From positions 186,001 through 250,000 of the forward strand of contig NZ_BDCK01000023.1 in the NCBI RefSeq assembly GCF_001613465.1: a DNA stretch of 64,000 nucleotides. The letters are read 5' to 3'. Under the pieces are notes generated by a model. That model was not told the DNA's origin and did no database searches. It saw only the letters and a program-made list of their open reading frames with translations. Shown one piece after another: positions 34,211 to 43,216 of the stretch (position 1 is the first letter of the stretch; the number at the start of each line of letters is the position of its first letter). The stretch is from Nocardia niwae NBRC 108934 = DSM 45340 (GTDB lineage: Bacteria; Actinomycetota; Actinomycetes; Mycobacteriales; Mycobacteriaceae). The position numbers and the translations under genes are program-made.

Positions 34211-34845
34211 CGTTCGGCTTCCGGCTTCGTCGCCGGGTCGAACAGGAACGAGACGCGCTCCATGACCGGCTGCCGCTTCGTGTTGTGGAAACTCGCGATC
34301 CGCCACCGGCTGTCGGCTTCCCGGACCAGCGTGTAGGTCTGCGTCTTGGACAGCTCCGCCGGGCGCTCGTCCTCGTAGCGGTCGCCACGGCTGGTGACGA
34401 TCGCGACGTCGTCACCGAAGAAGCGCACGCCGAGGAAGGAGTCGACGAGTCCGGTTCCCTTCAGGAATCCCGTGAACAACGCGCGGTGCGCCTCGGTCAA
34501 ATCACGACGGCCCGCGTAATGGGTGCCGAGAAACGTGGTGTAGGTGGCGTTCTCGGTGAAGGTCGCGCCGAACGCGTCGGCGTCGTTGCGGTCCCAGGCC
34601 GCGGTCATGGTGGCGATGGTTTCGCACACTGCCCGCAGATCGTCGGCGCTGCCGCCGTCGGCGGTGACCTGCGTGCACTCGGCGACGCCTGCGGCGTGGA
34701 CGCCGGAGGCCTGATTCAGCCACAGGTATCCGCCACCGGCGACGACACCCAGCGTCAGCGTGGCGGCCCCGAGCGCGCGCAATACGGTGCGGCGCCGCTT
34801 CTTGTCCGGCCTGGCCGGTTCGGTGTCGGTGATGGCCGACGTCAT
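34207..34845 (-). CDS. NTF2-like (SgcJ/EcaC-type) protein with membrane anchor
   Basis: A 212-residue protein: basic N-terminus, one transmembrane helix (VLRALGAATLTLGVVAGGGYL, about 22-43), a short linker with two Cys, then an SgcJ/EcaC-type NTF2 domain (AVCETIATMTAAWDRNDADA; GATFTENATYTTFLG; TQTYTLVREADSRWRIASFHNTKRQP). The domain should face outside the membrane. It is clearly paralogous to the gene at 33333. GGAAGGGG ribosome site. First gene of its operon; repeated AGAAGA/TCTTCT sites lie upstream. Confidence 0.8.
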   Translation of the reverse strand: MTSAITDTEPARPDKKRRRTVLRALGAATLTLGVVAGGGYLWLNQASGVHAAGVAECTQVTADGGSADDLRAVCETIATMTAAWDRNDADAFGATFTENATYTTFLGTHYAGRRDLTEAHRALFTGFLKGTGLVDSFLGVRFFGDDVAIVTSRGDRYEDERPAELSKTQTYTLVREADSRWRIASFHNTKRQPVMERVSFLFDPATKPEAER

Positions 34846-34873
34846 GGGATACCCCTTCCACTTTTATCTGCCT

Positions 34874-34906
34874 AGAAGATTCATCTTCTAAGAAGATTTC
34901 TCTTCG
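34874..34906. promoter_or_regulatory. Tandem AGAAGA-N4-TCTTC(T/G) operators
   Basis: Two head-to-tail copies of one palindrome, AGAAGA-N4-TCTTCT (34874-34889) and AGAAGA-N4-TCTTCG (34891-34906), 17 bp apart. A further AGAAGA half-site follows at 34911-34916. They lie directly upstream of a -10-like GATAAA for the minus-strand NTF2-like operon. No regulator gene is adjacent, so the binding protein must be encoded elsewhere. Confidence 0.6.
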
Positions 34907-35037
34907 CTGGAGAAGAGAATATGGAGGGTGGTGGTCCGTGTCAACCGCTTACCGACACCATGGGGCTGCCAGGACAGTTGTCCGGCCGGCTCGGGATGGT
35001 GTGGTCCCGAGCGGACGGACCGGCCGCGGAACCGGGT

Positions 35038-35667
35038 TCAGATGGCGGTCTCCCAGGCGAACCCGTCCGGATCGGCGAATGCCCCGACGGTGCTGTTGAA
35101 GGCGATCCGGTGCGTCCCGGCTCCCTCCGGCGAGACGCCGGCGTCCTTGGCGGCGGCGCGGCGCCCGTAGAGCGCCAGCTTGATCGACGCGGGCGGCGCG
35201 GTGAACTCGACGTACTTGCTGCCGAAGCTCTTCGCCACGGCCAGGCCGCGGTCGATGTAGAACTGCTTGGTCGCCTTGACGTCGTCGACCCCGAGGAGGA
35301 CCACGAAATCGTCGACCGCACGGGTCGCCGGGCCGGTGTCCTTCTTCGACGACGTCGCGATCTTCCAGATCGCCCCGTCCGGCGCCTGGACGACACCGCC
35401 GTAGCCCCAAAAGCTCTTTTTTGCGGGCTTCAGCGTTGTCGCGCCCGCGTCGAGCGCACTGCCGACGAGGCTGTCGACGGTGCTCGGCTGAGACACCACC
35501 AGCGACAGGATGTAGCCGCGGAATCCGGTGGTCGGCGCTTCGGACGCGCGGACGCGCACCCGGTCGCCCAGTTCGAACGCGGCGGCGTAGAACGCCTCGG
35601 CGGCGGCGGGGTCGGGCGTTTCGAGGATGACGGATTCGATAGCGGTTCGATCAGTGGTGAGGTTCAT
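35038..35667 (-). CDS. VOC-family (glyoxalase-like) two-domain protein
   Basis: A 209-residue protein with two vicinal-oxygen-chelate modules: the first from about 8-100 (IESVILETPDPAAAEAFYAA; GYGGVVQAPDGAIWKIA), the second from about 113-205 (VDDFVVLLGVDDVKATKQFY; FADPDGFAWETA). Such proteins bind a divalent metal and act as dioxygenases, isomerases or resistance proteins; many actinomycete paralogues are uncharacterised. Start at the ATG of MNLTTDRTA. Confidence 0.82.
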   Translation of the reverse strand: MNLTTDRTAIESVILETPDPAAAEAFYAAAFELGDRVRVRASEAPTTGFRGYILSLVVSQPSTVDSLVGSALDAGATTLKPAKKSFWGYGGVVQAPDGAIWKIATSSKKDTGPATRAVDDFVVLLGVDDVKATKQFYIDRGLAVAKSFGSKYVEFTAPPASIKLALYGRRAAAKDAGVSPEGAGTHRIAFNSTVGAFADPDGFAWETAI

Positions 35668-35856
35668 GCCAGCCACGCTAATTGCCGGGCATTGGGCAGC
35701 GCTTCTCGATTCCTGACCGGTGTGCTCGGGAGTAACCACCGGGGGTCCCGGCCGGTTGCCCGCTTCCGGGAGCGAGGGGGAAGATGGCCGGAAATCTCGA
35801 TATCGCGTCCGTATCTCTCGTCCGGCCTGCGGGTTTGCCGCCATACGCTCGAGCGC

Positions 35857-37554
35857 ATGGACAGCCACTACGACGTGCTCGTCATCGGTTCCGGCTTCGG
35901 CGGCAGCGTCGCCGCACTGCGCGCGACCGAGAAGGGATACCGGGTCGGCGTGCTCGAGGCGGGCCGGCGCTTCGCCGACCACGAGTATGCGAAGAACTCC
36001 TGGCATCTGCGCGAGTACCTGTGGGCGCCGAAATTCGGCTGCTACGGCATCCAGCGGATGACCTTGCTCAACGACACCTTCATCATGAGCGGGAGCGGCG
36101 TCGGGGGCGGGTCGCTGGTGTACGCCAATACGCTGTACGAGCCGCCGGAGAAGTTCTACCGCGACAGGCAGTGGGCGCACATCACCGATTGGCGCGACGA
36201 ACTGGCGCCGTACTACGACCAGGCCAAGCGGATGCTCGGCGTCACGGAGAATCCGGCGACCACGCCGTCCGACCGGATCCTGCGCGAAGTCGCGCAGGAT
36301 ATGGGCATCGGCGACAGCTACTGCCGCACGCCGGTCGGAGTGTTGTTCGCGGACAACGACTCCCGGCCGGGCCGGCAGGTCGCCGACCCGTTCTTCGGCG
36401 GAGCCGGACCGGCGCGCTCGACCTGCACTCACTGCGGTGAATGCATGACCGGCTGTCGGCACGGCGCGAAGAACACCCTGGTGAAGAATTACCTCTACCT
36501 GGCCGAAAAGGCCGGGGCCACGGTGCATCCGCTGACCACGGTGACGGACGTGCGGCCGCGACCGGAGGGTGGCTACGAAGTGCGGACGGAACGCACCGGC
36601 CGGTGGGTGCGCAAGCGTGCGCGGACGTTCACCGCGGACCAGGTGATCTTCGCGGCCGCCGCGCTCGGGACCCAGAAGCTGCTGCACCGGTTGCGGGAGA
36701 ACGGCAGCCTGCCGCATGTCTCGCCGCGGTTGGGTCATCTGGCGCGGACCAATTCCGAAGCGGTGCTCGCCGCGCGGTCGCTGCGCAAGGACACCGACTT
36801 CACCATGGGCGTCGCGATCACCTCGTCCATCCACCCCAACGAGCACACCCACATCGAGCCGGTGCGCTACGGCAAGGGCAGCAATGCGATGAGTTTGCTG
36901 GCCACCGTGCTCGTAGACGGGCAGGAAGGCAAGGCCCGCTGGTGGCTGGGCGTGCGCGAACTGATCGCGCACCGCCGCCACCTCGTTCGGCTGCACAGCC
37001 CCCGCCGCTGGTCCGAGCGCATCATCGGGGTGCTCGTCATGCAGAACGTCGACAACTCGATCGTCACCTATACCAAGCGGGGCGTGTTCGGCAGGCGCAT
37101 GACGACCAAGCCGGGCGCGGGCGACGCGCCGCCGACCTGGATTCCGGAGGGCCACGAGGTGACCAGGCGGATCGCCGAGAAGATCGGCGGTCTGCCGCAG
37201 GGTGGCTGGACCGAACTGATGAACATCCCGATCACCGGGCACTTCATCGGCGGCTGCGCCATCGGCGACTCGGCCGAGACGGGTGTCGTCGACCCGTATC
37301 ACCGGGTCTACGGGTACTCCGGCCTGCACATCACCGACGGCTCGACGATTTCGGCGAACCTGGGTGTGAATCCCTCGCTGACCATCACCGCCCAAGCCGA
37401 ACGCGCCATGGCGCTGTGGCCGAACAAGGGCGAGGACGATCCGCGCCCGCCGCTGGGGACGACCTACCGCAGGCTCGCGCCGATCGAACCGAAGAACCCG
37501 GTCGTCCCGGTCGCCGCGCCCGGCGCACTGCGACTGCCCATCACACCGGTCTGA
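35857..37554 (+). CDS. GMC oxidoreductase, ChoD/cholesterol-oxidase-like
   Basis: A 565-residue FAD-dependent GMC oxidoreductase close to the mycobacterial ChoD group. It has the FAD motif VLVIGSGFGGSVAAL (about 8-22), the GSGVGGGSLVYAN loop, and a cysteine cluster CTHCGECMTGCRHGAKNT (about 190-207) that resembles an Fe-S site and is typical of this subgroup. The C-terminal HITDGSTISANLGVNPSLT closes the FAD domain. No ribosome site precedes the ATG and a -10-like CATACG lies just upstream, so the mRNA may be leaderless. ChoD homologues have not all been shown to oxidise cholesterol. Confidence 0.85.
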   Translation: MDSHYDVLVIGSGFGGSVAALRATEKGYRVGVLEAGRRFADHEYAKNSWHLREYLWAPKFGCYGIQRMTLLNDTFIMSGSGVGGGSLVYANTLYEPPEKFYRDRQWAHITDWRDELAPYYDQAKRMLGVTENPATTPSDRILREVAQDMGIGDSYCRTPVGVLFADNDSRPGRQVADPFFGGAGPARSTCTHCGECMTGCRHGAKNTLVKNYLYLAEKAGATVHPLTTVTDVRPRPEGGYEVRTERTGRWVRKRARTFTADQVIFAAAALGTQKLLHRLRENGSLPHVSPRLGHLARTNSEAVLAARSLRKDTDFTMGVAITSSIHPNEHTHIEPVRYGKGSNAMSLLATVLVDGQEGKARWWLGVRELIAHRRHLVRLHSPRRWSERIIGVLVMQNVDNSIVTYTKRGVFGRRMTTKPGAGDAPPTWIPEGHEVTRRIAEKIGGLPQGGWTELMNIPITGHFIGGCAIGDSAETGVVDPYHRVYGYSGLHITDGSTISANLGVNPSLTITAQAERAMALWPNKGEDDPRPPLGTTYRRLAPIEPKNPVVPVAAPGALRLPITPV

Positions 37555-37606
37555 GCAGCGGGAAATTCGGTAGTGCGCGGCCGATCCGGGTGACAGGATC
37601 GGCGCT

Positions 37607-38095
37607 GTGCCCGCCCATGTCACCCTCGAACCGCTCGACGAGCAGTGCCTCACCGATCTGCTCCACGCGGCGGTGGCGGACGCGCAGCCGGGCGAGGTGA
37701 TGCCGGTCGAGGGGCCCGGCGACGGCTGGGATACCGAGCGGGAAGCGCGCTTCCTGGCGTTCCACCGAAGCCGCGCGCTGGCCGCTCCGCCGGTGGAGGC
37801 GACCTACGGCATCCGAGTGGGTGGCGAGGTGATCGGCGCGGCACGACTGTGTCCGCTGCCCATTAACCCCCGCGCCGCCGAGGCGGGAGTATGGATCGGC
37901 CGCTCCCGGCGGGGTTCCGGCATCGGAACCGCGGTGTTCGCCGCCTTGATCGAGCGGGCAACCGCCGAGGGCTACACGAAGCTGTTCGTGAGTACGACGA
38001 CGGACAACACCGCCGTACTGCGTCTGCTGGCCGCGCGCGGCATCGAATACACGGTGGACGGCATCGAGGCCACCGCCTGGATACCCTGCGACTGA
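37607..38095 (+). CDS. GNAT-family N-acetyltransferase
   Basis: A 162-residue acetyltransferase of the RimJ/RimL-like type. The acetyl-CoA loop reads WIGRSRRGSGIGTAVFAALI (R/Q-x-x-G-x-G/A pattern), followed by LFVSTTTDNTAVLRLLAARG. The GTG start has no Shine-Dalgarno sequence and a CAGGAT box about 10 bases upstream, so it may be leaderless. Acceptor substrate unknown. Confidence 0.82.
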   Translation: MPAHVTLEPLDEQCLTDLLHAAVADAQPGEVMPVEGPGDGWDTEREARFLAFHRSRALAAPPVEATYGIRVGGEVIGAARLCPLPINPRAAEAGVWIGRSRRGSGIGTAVFAALIERATAEGYTKLFVSTTTDNTAVLRLLAARGIEYTVDGIEATAWIPCD

Positions 38096-38632
38096 ACAAA
38101 TGCCCGCGCGAGCGCGACCGGCTGCCTCCGCCATCCCGACGGGGACGATCGAACCGGTTCGGGGGCACCGGCCAGGCAGCAGGTCCCGAAGTTCCAGTCC
38201 CGAAGCCGGCGCTGTACGTGACCGACCTGCGCGAAGGCAGGCTCCCGACCGCCGGTAATCCCCTCCATGACCGCCCGGGCCCGACGACCCTGATGGTCCG
38301 CCACCGAAGAACGCACACCCCCAGCACACCCGGCCACGTCTTTCAAGCGAAGCGAGACCGATGGACCGGAGATCGGAGGCCGTGCGCGACGGAGCCCGTA
38401 ACGAATGTTCGAACCACTCTCACGACCAATCCTGTGCCGACTGACCTGACGTGGACAGCCGAGACCGCATGCACCGTGTCGGACCATCAGCTCCACGCGC
38501 GCCCAGCGCACCCCGACCACGTCTTCCGAGCGAAGCGAGACCGAGCATCCGCCGTTCGCGGCCCGGCGCGCACACGCGAGCCACAAGGGGGCCGCGAACA
38601 CGCAGCGCCGCAGGCGCTGCAGAATAAACACC
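38096..38632. repeat. Gene-free stretch with a duplicated 28-bp element
   Basis: This interval has no supported gene. It contains two copies of a 28-bp element, CCACGTCTT(T/C)C(A/G)AGCG followed by AAGCGAGACCGA, at 38334-38361 and 38517-38544, 183 bp apart and in the same orientation. Weaker similarity extends about 40 bp upstream of each. It looks like a decayed interspersed repeat. Confidence 0.5.
38602..38620. promoter_or_regulatory. Perfect palindrome GCAGCGCC-GCA-GGCGCTGC
   Basis: 8-bp perfect arms with a 3-bp spacer immediately upstream of a -10-like AATAAA (38622-38627) and the GTG start at 38633. It may be an operator for the epimerase gene, or a terminator hairpin of the preceding transcript. 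Confidence 0.4.
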
Positions 38633-39217
38633 GTGCGCATCTTCCTGGCCGGCGCGACCGGCGTGATCGGAGTCCGCTTGCTTCCGCTGCTCGTCGAGGC
38701 GGGACACGAGGTCGCGGGGATGACCAGGTCGGCCGCCAAGGCCGATCAGGTGCGGGCGGCGGGGGCCGAACCGGTGGTGTGCGATGTCTACGACGCCGAC
38801 GCCCTGACCGCCGCCGTGGTGCGGTTCGGAGCCGACATGGTGATGCATCAGCTGACCGACCTGCCGGACGACGTCGCGCTGCTGCCGGAACGGGCCGAGG
38901 CGAACGCGCGCATTCGCACCGAGGGCACCCGCAACTTGATCGCCGCCGCGCGGGCGGCCGGAGCGAAACGTTTTCTCGCGCAGAGCATCGCGTGGGAACC
39001 GCCCGCGGGCCGGGGCGGGGTGATCCAGGAGCACGAGGCGGCCGTGCTCGACTTCGACGGTGTGGTGGTGAAGTACGGCCAGTTCTACGGTCCGGGCACC
39101 TATTACGAGACCGAACTGCCCACGCACCCGCGCGTGCACGTCGACGACGCCGCGGAGCGGACGATTCCGCTGCTGGACGCCTCGAGCGGAGTGGTGATCG
39201 TCGCTGACGCCTCCTGA
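38633..39217 (+). CDS. Short NAD-dependent epimerase/dehydratase-like protein
   Basis: A 194-residue extended-SDR-like protein with the dinucleotide motif RIFLAGATGVIGVRLLPLL, then a middle part (RTEGTRNLIAAARAAGAKRFLAQS) and VVVKYGQFYGPGTYYE. It is about 100 residues shorter than typical epimerases and the YxxxK is not evident, so cofactor binding is more certain than catalysis. GTG start with an AATAAA box about 6 bases upstream suggests leaderless translation. Confidence 0.72.
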   Translation: MRIFLAGATGVIGVRLLPLLVEAGHEVAGMTRSAAKADQVRAAGAEPVVCDVYDADALTAAVVRFGADMVMHQLTDLPDDVALLPERAEANARIRTEGTRNLIAAARAAGAKRFLAQSIAWEPPAGRGGVIQEHEAAVLDFDGVVVKYGQFYGPGTYYETELPTHPRVHVDDAAERTIPLLDASSGVVIVADAS

Positions 39218-39223
39218 CGCCGG

Positions 39224-40369
39224 TCAGGAGGCACAGGGGCCGGTGTCGACCGGCCGGTCGGACCACCACGCGTGGTCGAGCCGATCGAGCACCTCGGGCA
39301 GGCTCGTGGCGAACCCGACATTGCTGTTGTTCTCGTCGACGCCGAACACGATGGCCAGTACGCGGCCGTCGCGGTCGACCAGCGGCCCACCCGAATTGCC
39401 GTGCTGGATAGCGCCGTCCAGGGTGTAGATCTCGCGTTCGCCGAGACCGGTGCGGTAGATGTCGCGCACCTGGCGTGCGGCGCGGCTGCGCACCCGGGTG
39501 GCGGACGCGGTGTAGGAGCCGCCCCTGGGATAGCCGAGCGCGATCGCGTCGGCGCCGGGAGCGGCGGGTCGGGGGGCGACCGTGAGGGCGGGCGCGGCGA
39601 GACCGGGGACGGCGAGCACCGCGATGTCCATGGTCGGATCGAACTGCACGACGGCCGCGGTGAGCGGTCCGGCGGCGGTGTCGACGGAAACCTTGCTGGA
39701 GCCGGCGACGACGTGTGCGTTGGTCAGCACTCGCTCCGGCGCGATGACGAACCCGGAACCGGATTGGCGCACGCCGCAGGTCGGCGCGAGGTCTTGCACC
39801 CGCAGTACGCTCGGCCGCAGTTCGGCGGGCATCGGGCCCTCGACGATGCCCGGATCGGGCGGCGCGAGGGGGCGGCCGATGCCCGCGTCCACGATCGGCC
39901 CGGTGAGCACCTCGGACAGTCCGGACAGCCAGAACGGCGCGACGCCGTCGACGGTCCGCACGGTCGTGGAATCACGCACCAGCGCGGCCGATTCCAGCGG
40001 TCCGGCGAACAGCCACACCACCAGCGGAACCGCGAGCGCATGAACGAGGCACCCGCAGAGGGCGTCGGCGCGCTGCGCGACCGGGCCGGAAACCGCCGCG
40101 CGCGCGGCTCGTCCGGCCCGGTGCCCGGCGACCGCGCCGAACACGACCATTCCGGCGATCACCGTCAGCGCGAGCAGGAGCCGCACGGCGCCCGGGGGGA
40201 GCTGACCGAGCGACGCGGCCGAGACCGCCGCACCGAGGATCGCCCCGGCCAGGCCACCCGCGAAACCGGGCAGTCCCACGATCGCGCCGCGGCGCCAGCC
40301 GAGCACCGCGGCGACCGCGAGGGCGGCGAGCACGGCGAGATCCAGCCAGTTCGGCACGGTCAACGCCAC
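39224..40369 (-). CDS. marP: MarP-like membrane-anchored periplasmic serine protease
   Basis: A 381-residue homologue of MarP (Rv3671c), the acid- and oxidative-stress protease of mycobacteria. Residues 1-150 form a CvpA/colicin-V-like module with four helices. The protease domain has the trypsin triad His219 (TNAHVVAG), Asp248 (MDIAVL) and Ser326 (GNSGGPL). Cys198 and the near-terminal Cys379 match the disulphide pair known to control MarP. Length and architecture are normal. It is convergent with the epimerase gene. Confidence 0.9.
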   Translation of the reverse strand: MALTVPNWLDLAVLAALAVAAVLGWRRGAIVGLPGFAGGLAGAILGAAVSAASLGQLPPGAVRLLLALTVIAGMVVFGAVAGHRAGRAARAAVSGPVAQRADALCGCLVHALAVPLVVWLFAGPLESAALVRDSTTVRTVDGVAPFWLSGLSEVLTGPIVDAGIGRPLAPPDPGIVEGPMPAELRPSVLRVQDLAPTCGVRQSGSGFVIAPERVLTNAHVVAGSSKVSVDTAAGPLTAAVVQFDPTMDIAVLAVPGLAAPALTVAPRPAAPGADAIALGYPRGGSYTASATRVRSRAARQVRDIYRTGLGEREIYTLDGAIQHGNSGGPLVDRDGRVLAIVFGVDENNSNVGFATSLPEVLDRLDHAWWSDRPVDTGPCAS

Positions 40370-40507
40370 ACTCCCGTCGCTGCTGATGGAGACGGCGACG
40401 GACTCGTCGGCCGTACCGTCACCACCCGGCTATACCCTGGTTAGCGCGTCGGCAACGGTCGAGCCGCTAATCTAATCAGCGATTCGAGCTGCGGCAACCA
40501 GGTCGCT

Positions 40508-43216
40508 CTACGCCGTGGGCTGGGTGGCCAGCGCCCGCCGGGCATACGCGCGCACATCGGCGTCGGTGTCGTCGATCGCGGCGCGCAGCGCGTCGTGCGC
40601 GGCAGGCAGGTCCGGCCACGCCGACAGCGACAGTACCGCTGCCTTGCGGACGTCCAGATGCGGGTCGTGCAGCGCCGCAGCCAGAATCGGCACCGCGAGA
40701 TCCGGGTCGGCGCCGGCGAGTCCGCGGGCCGCGCCCTGCCGGATCTGCCAGGCCGAGTGGCGCAGGGCTGCGTCCAGCGCGGCGACGTCCGCGGGCGCGG
40801 CGCCCAACTGGGCGAACGAGGTCAGCGCCGCGGCGCGGACCAGCGGGTCCTGGTCGTCGCCGAGGTGACGGATCACCTCGGCCCCGCCGTCGCCGATGGC
40901 GGCCAGACCCTGAGCGACCGCGATCCGCACCTCCCGGTTGTCGTCGGTGGCCAGGGTGGCGACACCGTCGCGATCGTTCAGCGAGACCAGAGCGCGGACC
41001 GCCTCGATGCGGACGCGATGATCCCCGTCCGCCAGTGCGGCGCGATACTGCGCGGCTTCGCCCGCCCGCAGCGCGCGCAGCAGATCGATCACGGTGGACC
41101 GCACAACGGGATCCGCGGACCCGAGCCGGTCGGCGAGTCCCGCCGCCGAAGGCAGCACCTCGACGAGTTCACGCAGGCTGGCCGCGGCCGCGCGGCGGAC
41201 CGAAGCCGCCTCGTCGTCCAACGCCTCACCCAGGGCGAGGGCGAAGCCCTCCGGCGTGTGCTCGGTCAGCACCGAGATCGCCGCCGCCCGCACGCCCGCG
41301 TCGGGATCCGTCAGATAGGCCGACAATTCGGCGACGGTGGGCTCATCGAGCGCGAGCAGCGCGACGATTCGGGGTGACGGGGGCGTGGCGGGCTGCGCGG
41401 AACCGGCTTCGGTCCGGTCGTGCTCAGCGACGACGCCGGTGTGCGGCGCACGGCCGACGAGCTGGTGCGGCTGGTGCACCGGCACCGCCTCGGCATCGGC
41501 CGAGGGCAGGTCGTCGAGCCCGGGCACGGGAACCAGGTACGGCGCCACCGGCCGCTTCAGGAACGACATGGTCCCGTCGGGGTTCTTGCGCAGGTTGAGG
41601 TGGTATCGCCATTCGACATCGTCGCGTTCGGGTAGGTCGGCGCGCTCGTGATAGAGGCCCCAACGGGATTCGGTCCTGGTCAGTGAGCTGCGGGCGGCCA
41701 TCTCGGCGCAGTCGCGGATGAACGACACCTCCACCGCGCGCATCAGCTCGTGCGGGGTGCGCGCGCCGATGCCCTCGACCTCCGCGCGCATCCGGTCGAA
41801 GGTCTCCACCGCGATGGCCAGTTTGGTCGCCGTCTTGGGCGGCGCGACATAGTCGTTGACGAAACGCCGCAATTTGTATTCGACCTGTGGTTGCGGCGGC
41901 CCGTCCGGCTGACGTAGCGGCCGGTAGATCAGCTCGTGGGCCGCGGCCAGCTGGTCCTCGGGCAATTCGGCGGGCGCGGCGAGCTCCTCCAGGGTGGACG
42001 CCGCGTGCGCGCCGGCCAGATCGCCGAAGACGAACGCGCCGATCATGTAGTTGTGCGGCACGCACGCCAGATCGCCGGCCGCGTACAAGCCGGGCACCGT
42101 GGTGCGCGCGTGCTCGTCGACCCACACGCCGGAGGCGGAATGCCCACTGCACAGCCCGATTTCGGAGATGTGCATCTCGATGTCGTGGGTGCGGTAGTCG
42201 TGGCCGCGGTTGGCGTGGAAGGTGCCGCGAGTCGGGCGCTCGGTCGTGTGCAGGATGCCTTCGAGCGTGCTCAGCGTCTCGTCGGGCAGATGCGACACCT
42301 TGAGATAGATCGGGCCGCGAGCGGATTCGATCTCGCGCTTGACCTCGGCCATCATCTGACCCGACCAGTAGTCCGAGTCGACGAAGCGTTCGCCTTCGGC
42401 GTTGACCTGGTAGCCGCCGAACGGATTGGCGACGTACGCGCAGGCCGGGCCGTTGTAGTCCTTGATCAGCGGGTTGATCTGGAAACATTCGATGCCGCTG
42501 AGTTCCGCGCCCGCGTGGTAGGCCATCGAGTAGCCGTCGCCCGCGTTGGTCGGATTCTCGTAGGTGCCGTAGAGGTATCCGCTGGAGGGCAGCCCGAGCC
42601 TGCCGCACGGGCCGGTGGCGAGGATCACCGCTTTCGCGCCGACGGCTACGAATTCGCCGGTGCGGGTGTGCAGGGCGGCGGCGCCGACCGCGCGTCCGTT
42701 GTCGGTGAGCACGCGCACCGGCATGAGCCGGTTCTCGATGCGGATCTTCTCGCGCATCTTGCGCTGGCGCAGAACGCGATACAGCGCTTTCTTGACGTCC
42801 TTGCCCTCGGGCATCGGCAGCACGTACGAGCCGGAGCGATGCACCCGGCGCACCGCGTACTCGCCGTACTCGTCCTTCTCGAACTTCACGCCGTAGCGCT
42901 CCAGCCGCTGCACCATGGCGAAGCCGCGCGTGGCGGTCTGATAGATGGTGCGCTGGTCGACGATGCCGTCGTTGGCGCGGGTGATCTCGGCGACGTAGTC
43001 CTCCGGTTCGGCCTTGCCCGGGATCACGGCGTTGTTCACGCCGTCCATGCCCATGGCCAGCGCACCGGAGTGACGTACGTGCGCCTTCTCCAGCAGCAGG
43101 ACGTTCGCGCCCTGCTCGGCGGCGGTGAGCGCGGCCATCGTGCCCGCCGTGCCGCCGCCGATGACGAGCACGTCGCAGTCCAGCCGAATCCGTTCCGACA
43201 GCGGCGGAATGTTCAC
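40508..43216 (-). CDS. AprA-like FAD flavoprotein fused to a HEAT-repeat domain
   Basis: A 902-residue protein. Residues 1-590 are a fumarate-reductase/APS-reductase-alpha-type flavoprotein: FAD motif DVLVIGGGTAGTMAAL, HSGALAMGMDGVNN near the isoalloxazine, PNYMIG-like VPHNYMIGAFVFGDLAG and LYAAGDLA. After a proline/histidine-rich linker, about 615-902 form at least eight HEAT-like repeats (e.g. LTDPDAGVRAAAISVL; LHDPHLDVRKAAVLSL). GTG 43216 overlaps the ATPase stop (GTGA). The neighbouring ferredoxin resembles AprB, so the pair may be an electron-transfer oxidoreductase acting on a sulfur compound. The HEAT part may be a docking platform. Confidence 0.8.
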   Translation of the reverse strand: MNIPPLSERIRLDCDVLVIGGGTAGTMAALTAAEQGANVLLLEKAHVRHSGALAMGMDGVNNAVIPGKAEPEDYVAEITRANDGIVDQRTIYQTATRGFAMVQRLERYGVKFEKDEYGEYAVRRVHRSGSYVLPMPEGKDVKKALYRVLRQRKMREKIRIENRLMPVRVLTDNGRAVGAAALHTRTGEFVAVGAKAVILATGPCGRLGLPSSGYLYGTYENPTNAGDGYSMAYHAGAELSGIECFQINPLIKDYNGPACAYVANPFGGYQVNAEGERFVDSDYWSGQMMAEVKREIESARGPIYLKVSHLPDETLSTLEGILHTTERPTRGTFHANRGHDYRTHDIEMHISEIGLCSGHSASGVWVDEHARTTVPGLYAAGDLACVPHNYMIGAFVFGDLAGAHAASTLEELAAPAELPEDQLAAAHELIYRPLRQPDGPPQPQVEYKLRRFVNDYVAPPKTATKLAIAVETFDRMRAEVEGIGARTPHELMRAVEVSFIRDCAEMAARSSLTRTESRWGLYHERADLPERDDVEWRYHLNLRKNPDGTMSFLKRPVAPYLVPVPGLDDLPSADAEAVPVHQPHQLVGRAPHTGVVAEHDRTEAGSAQPATPPSPRIVALLALDEPTVAELSAYLTDPDAGVRAAAISVLTEHTPEGFALALGEALDDEAASVRRAAAASLRELVEVLPSAAGLADRLGSADPVVRSTVIDLLRALRAGEAAQYRAALADGDHRVRIEAVRALVSLNDRDGVATLATDDNREVRIAVAQGLAAIGDGGAEVIRHLGDDQDPLVRAAALTSFAQLGAAPADVAALDAALRHSAWQIRQGAARGLAGADPDLAVPILAAALHDPHLDVRKAAVLSLSAWPDLPAAHDALRAAIDDTDADVRAYARRALATQPTA

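Noticed and set aside
34921..37554. 877-codon reading of the GMC oxidoreductase with about 310 extra N-terminal residues
   Set aside because: The extension is the complement of the VOC gene. The FAD motif sits right after ATG 35857, as expected for the family.
35038..37653. 871-codon minus-strand frame including the VOC gene
   Set aside because: Residues before MNLTTDRTA are antisense to the GMC oxidoreductase and have no protein-like features.
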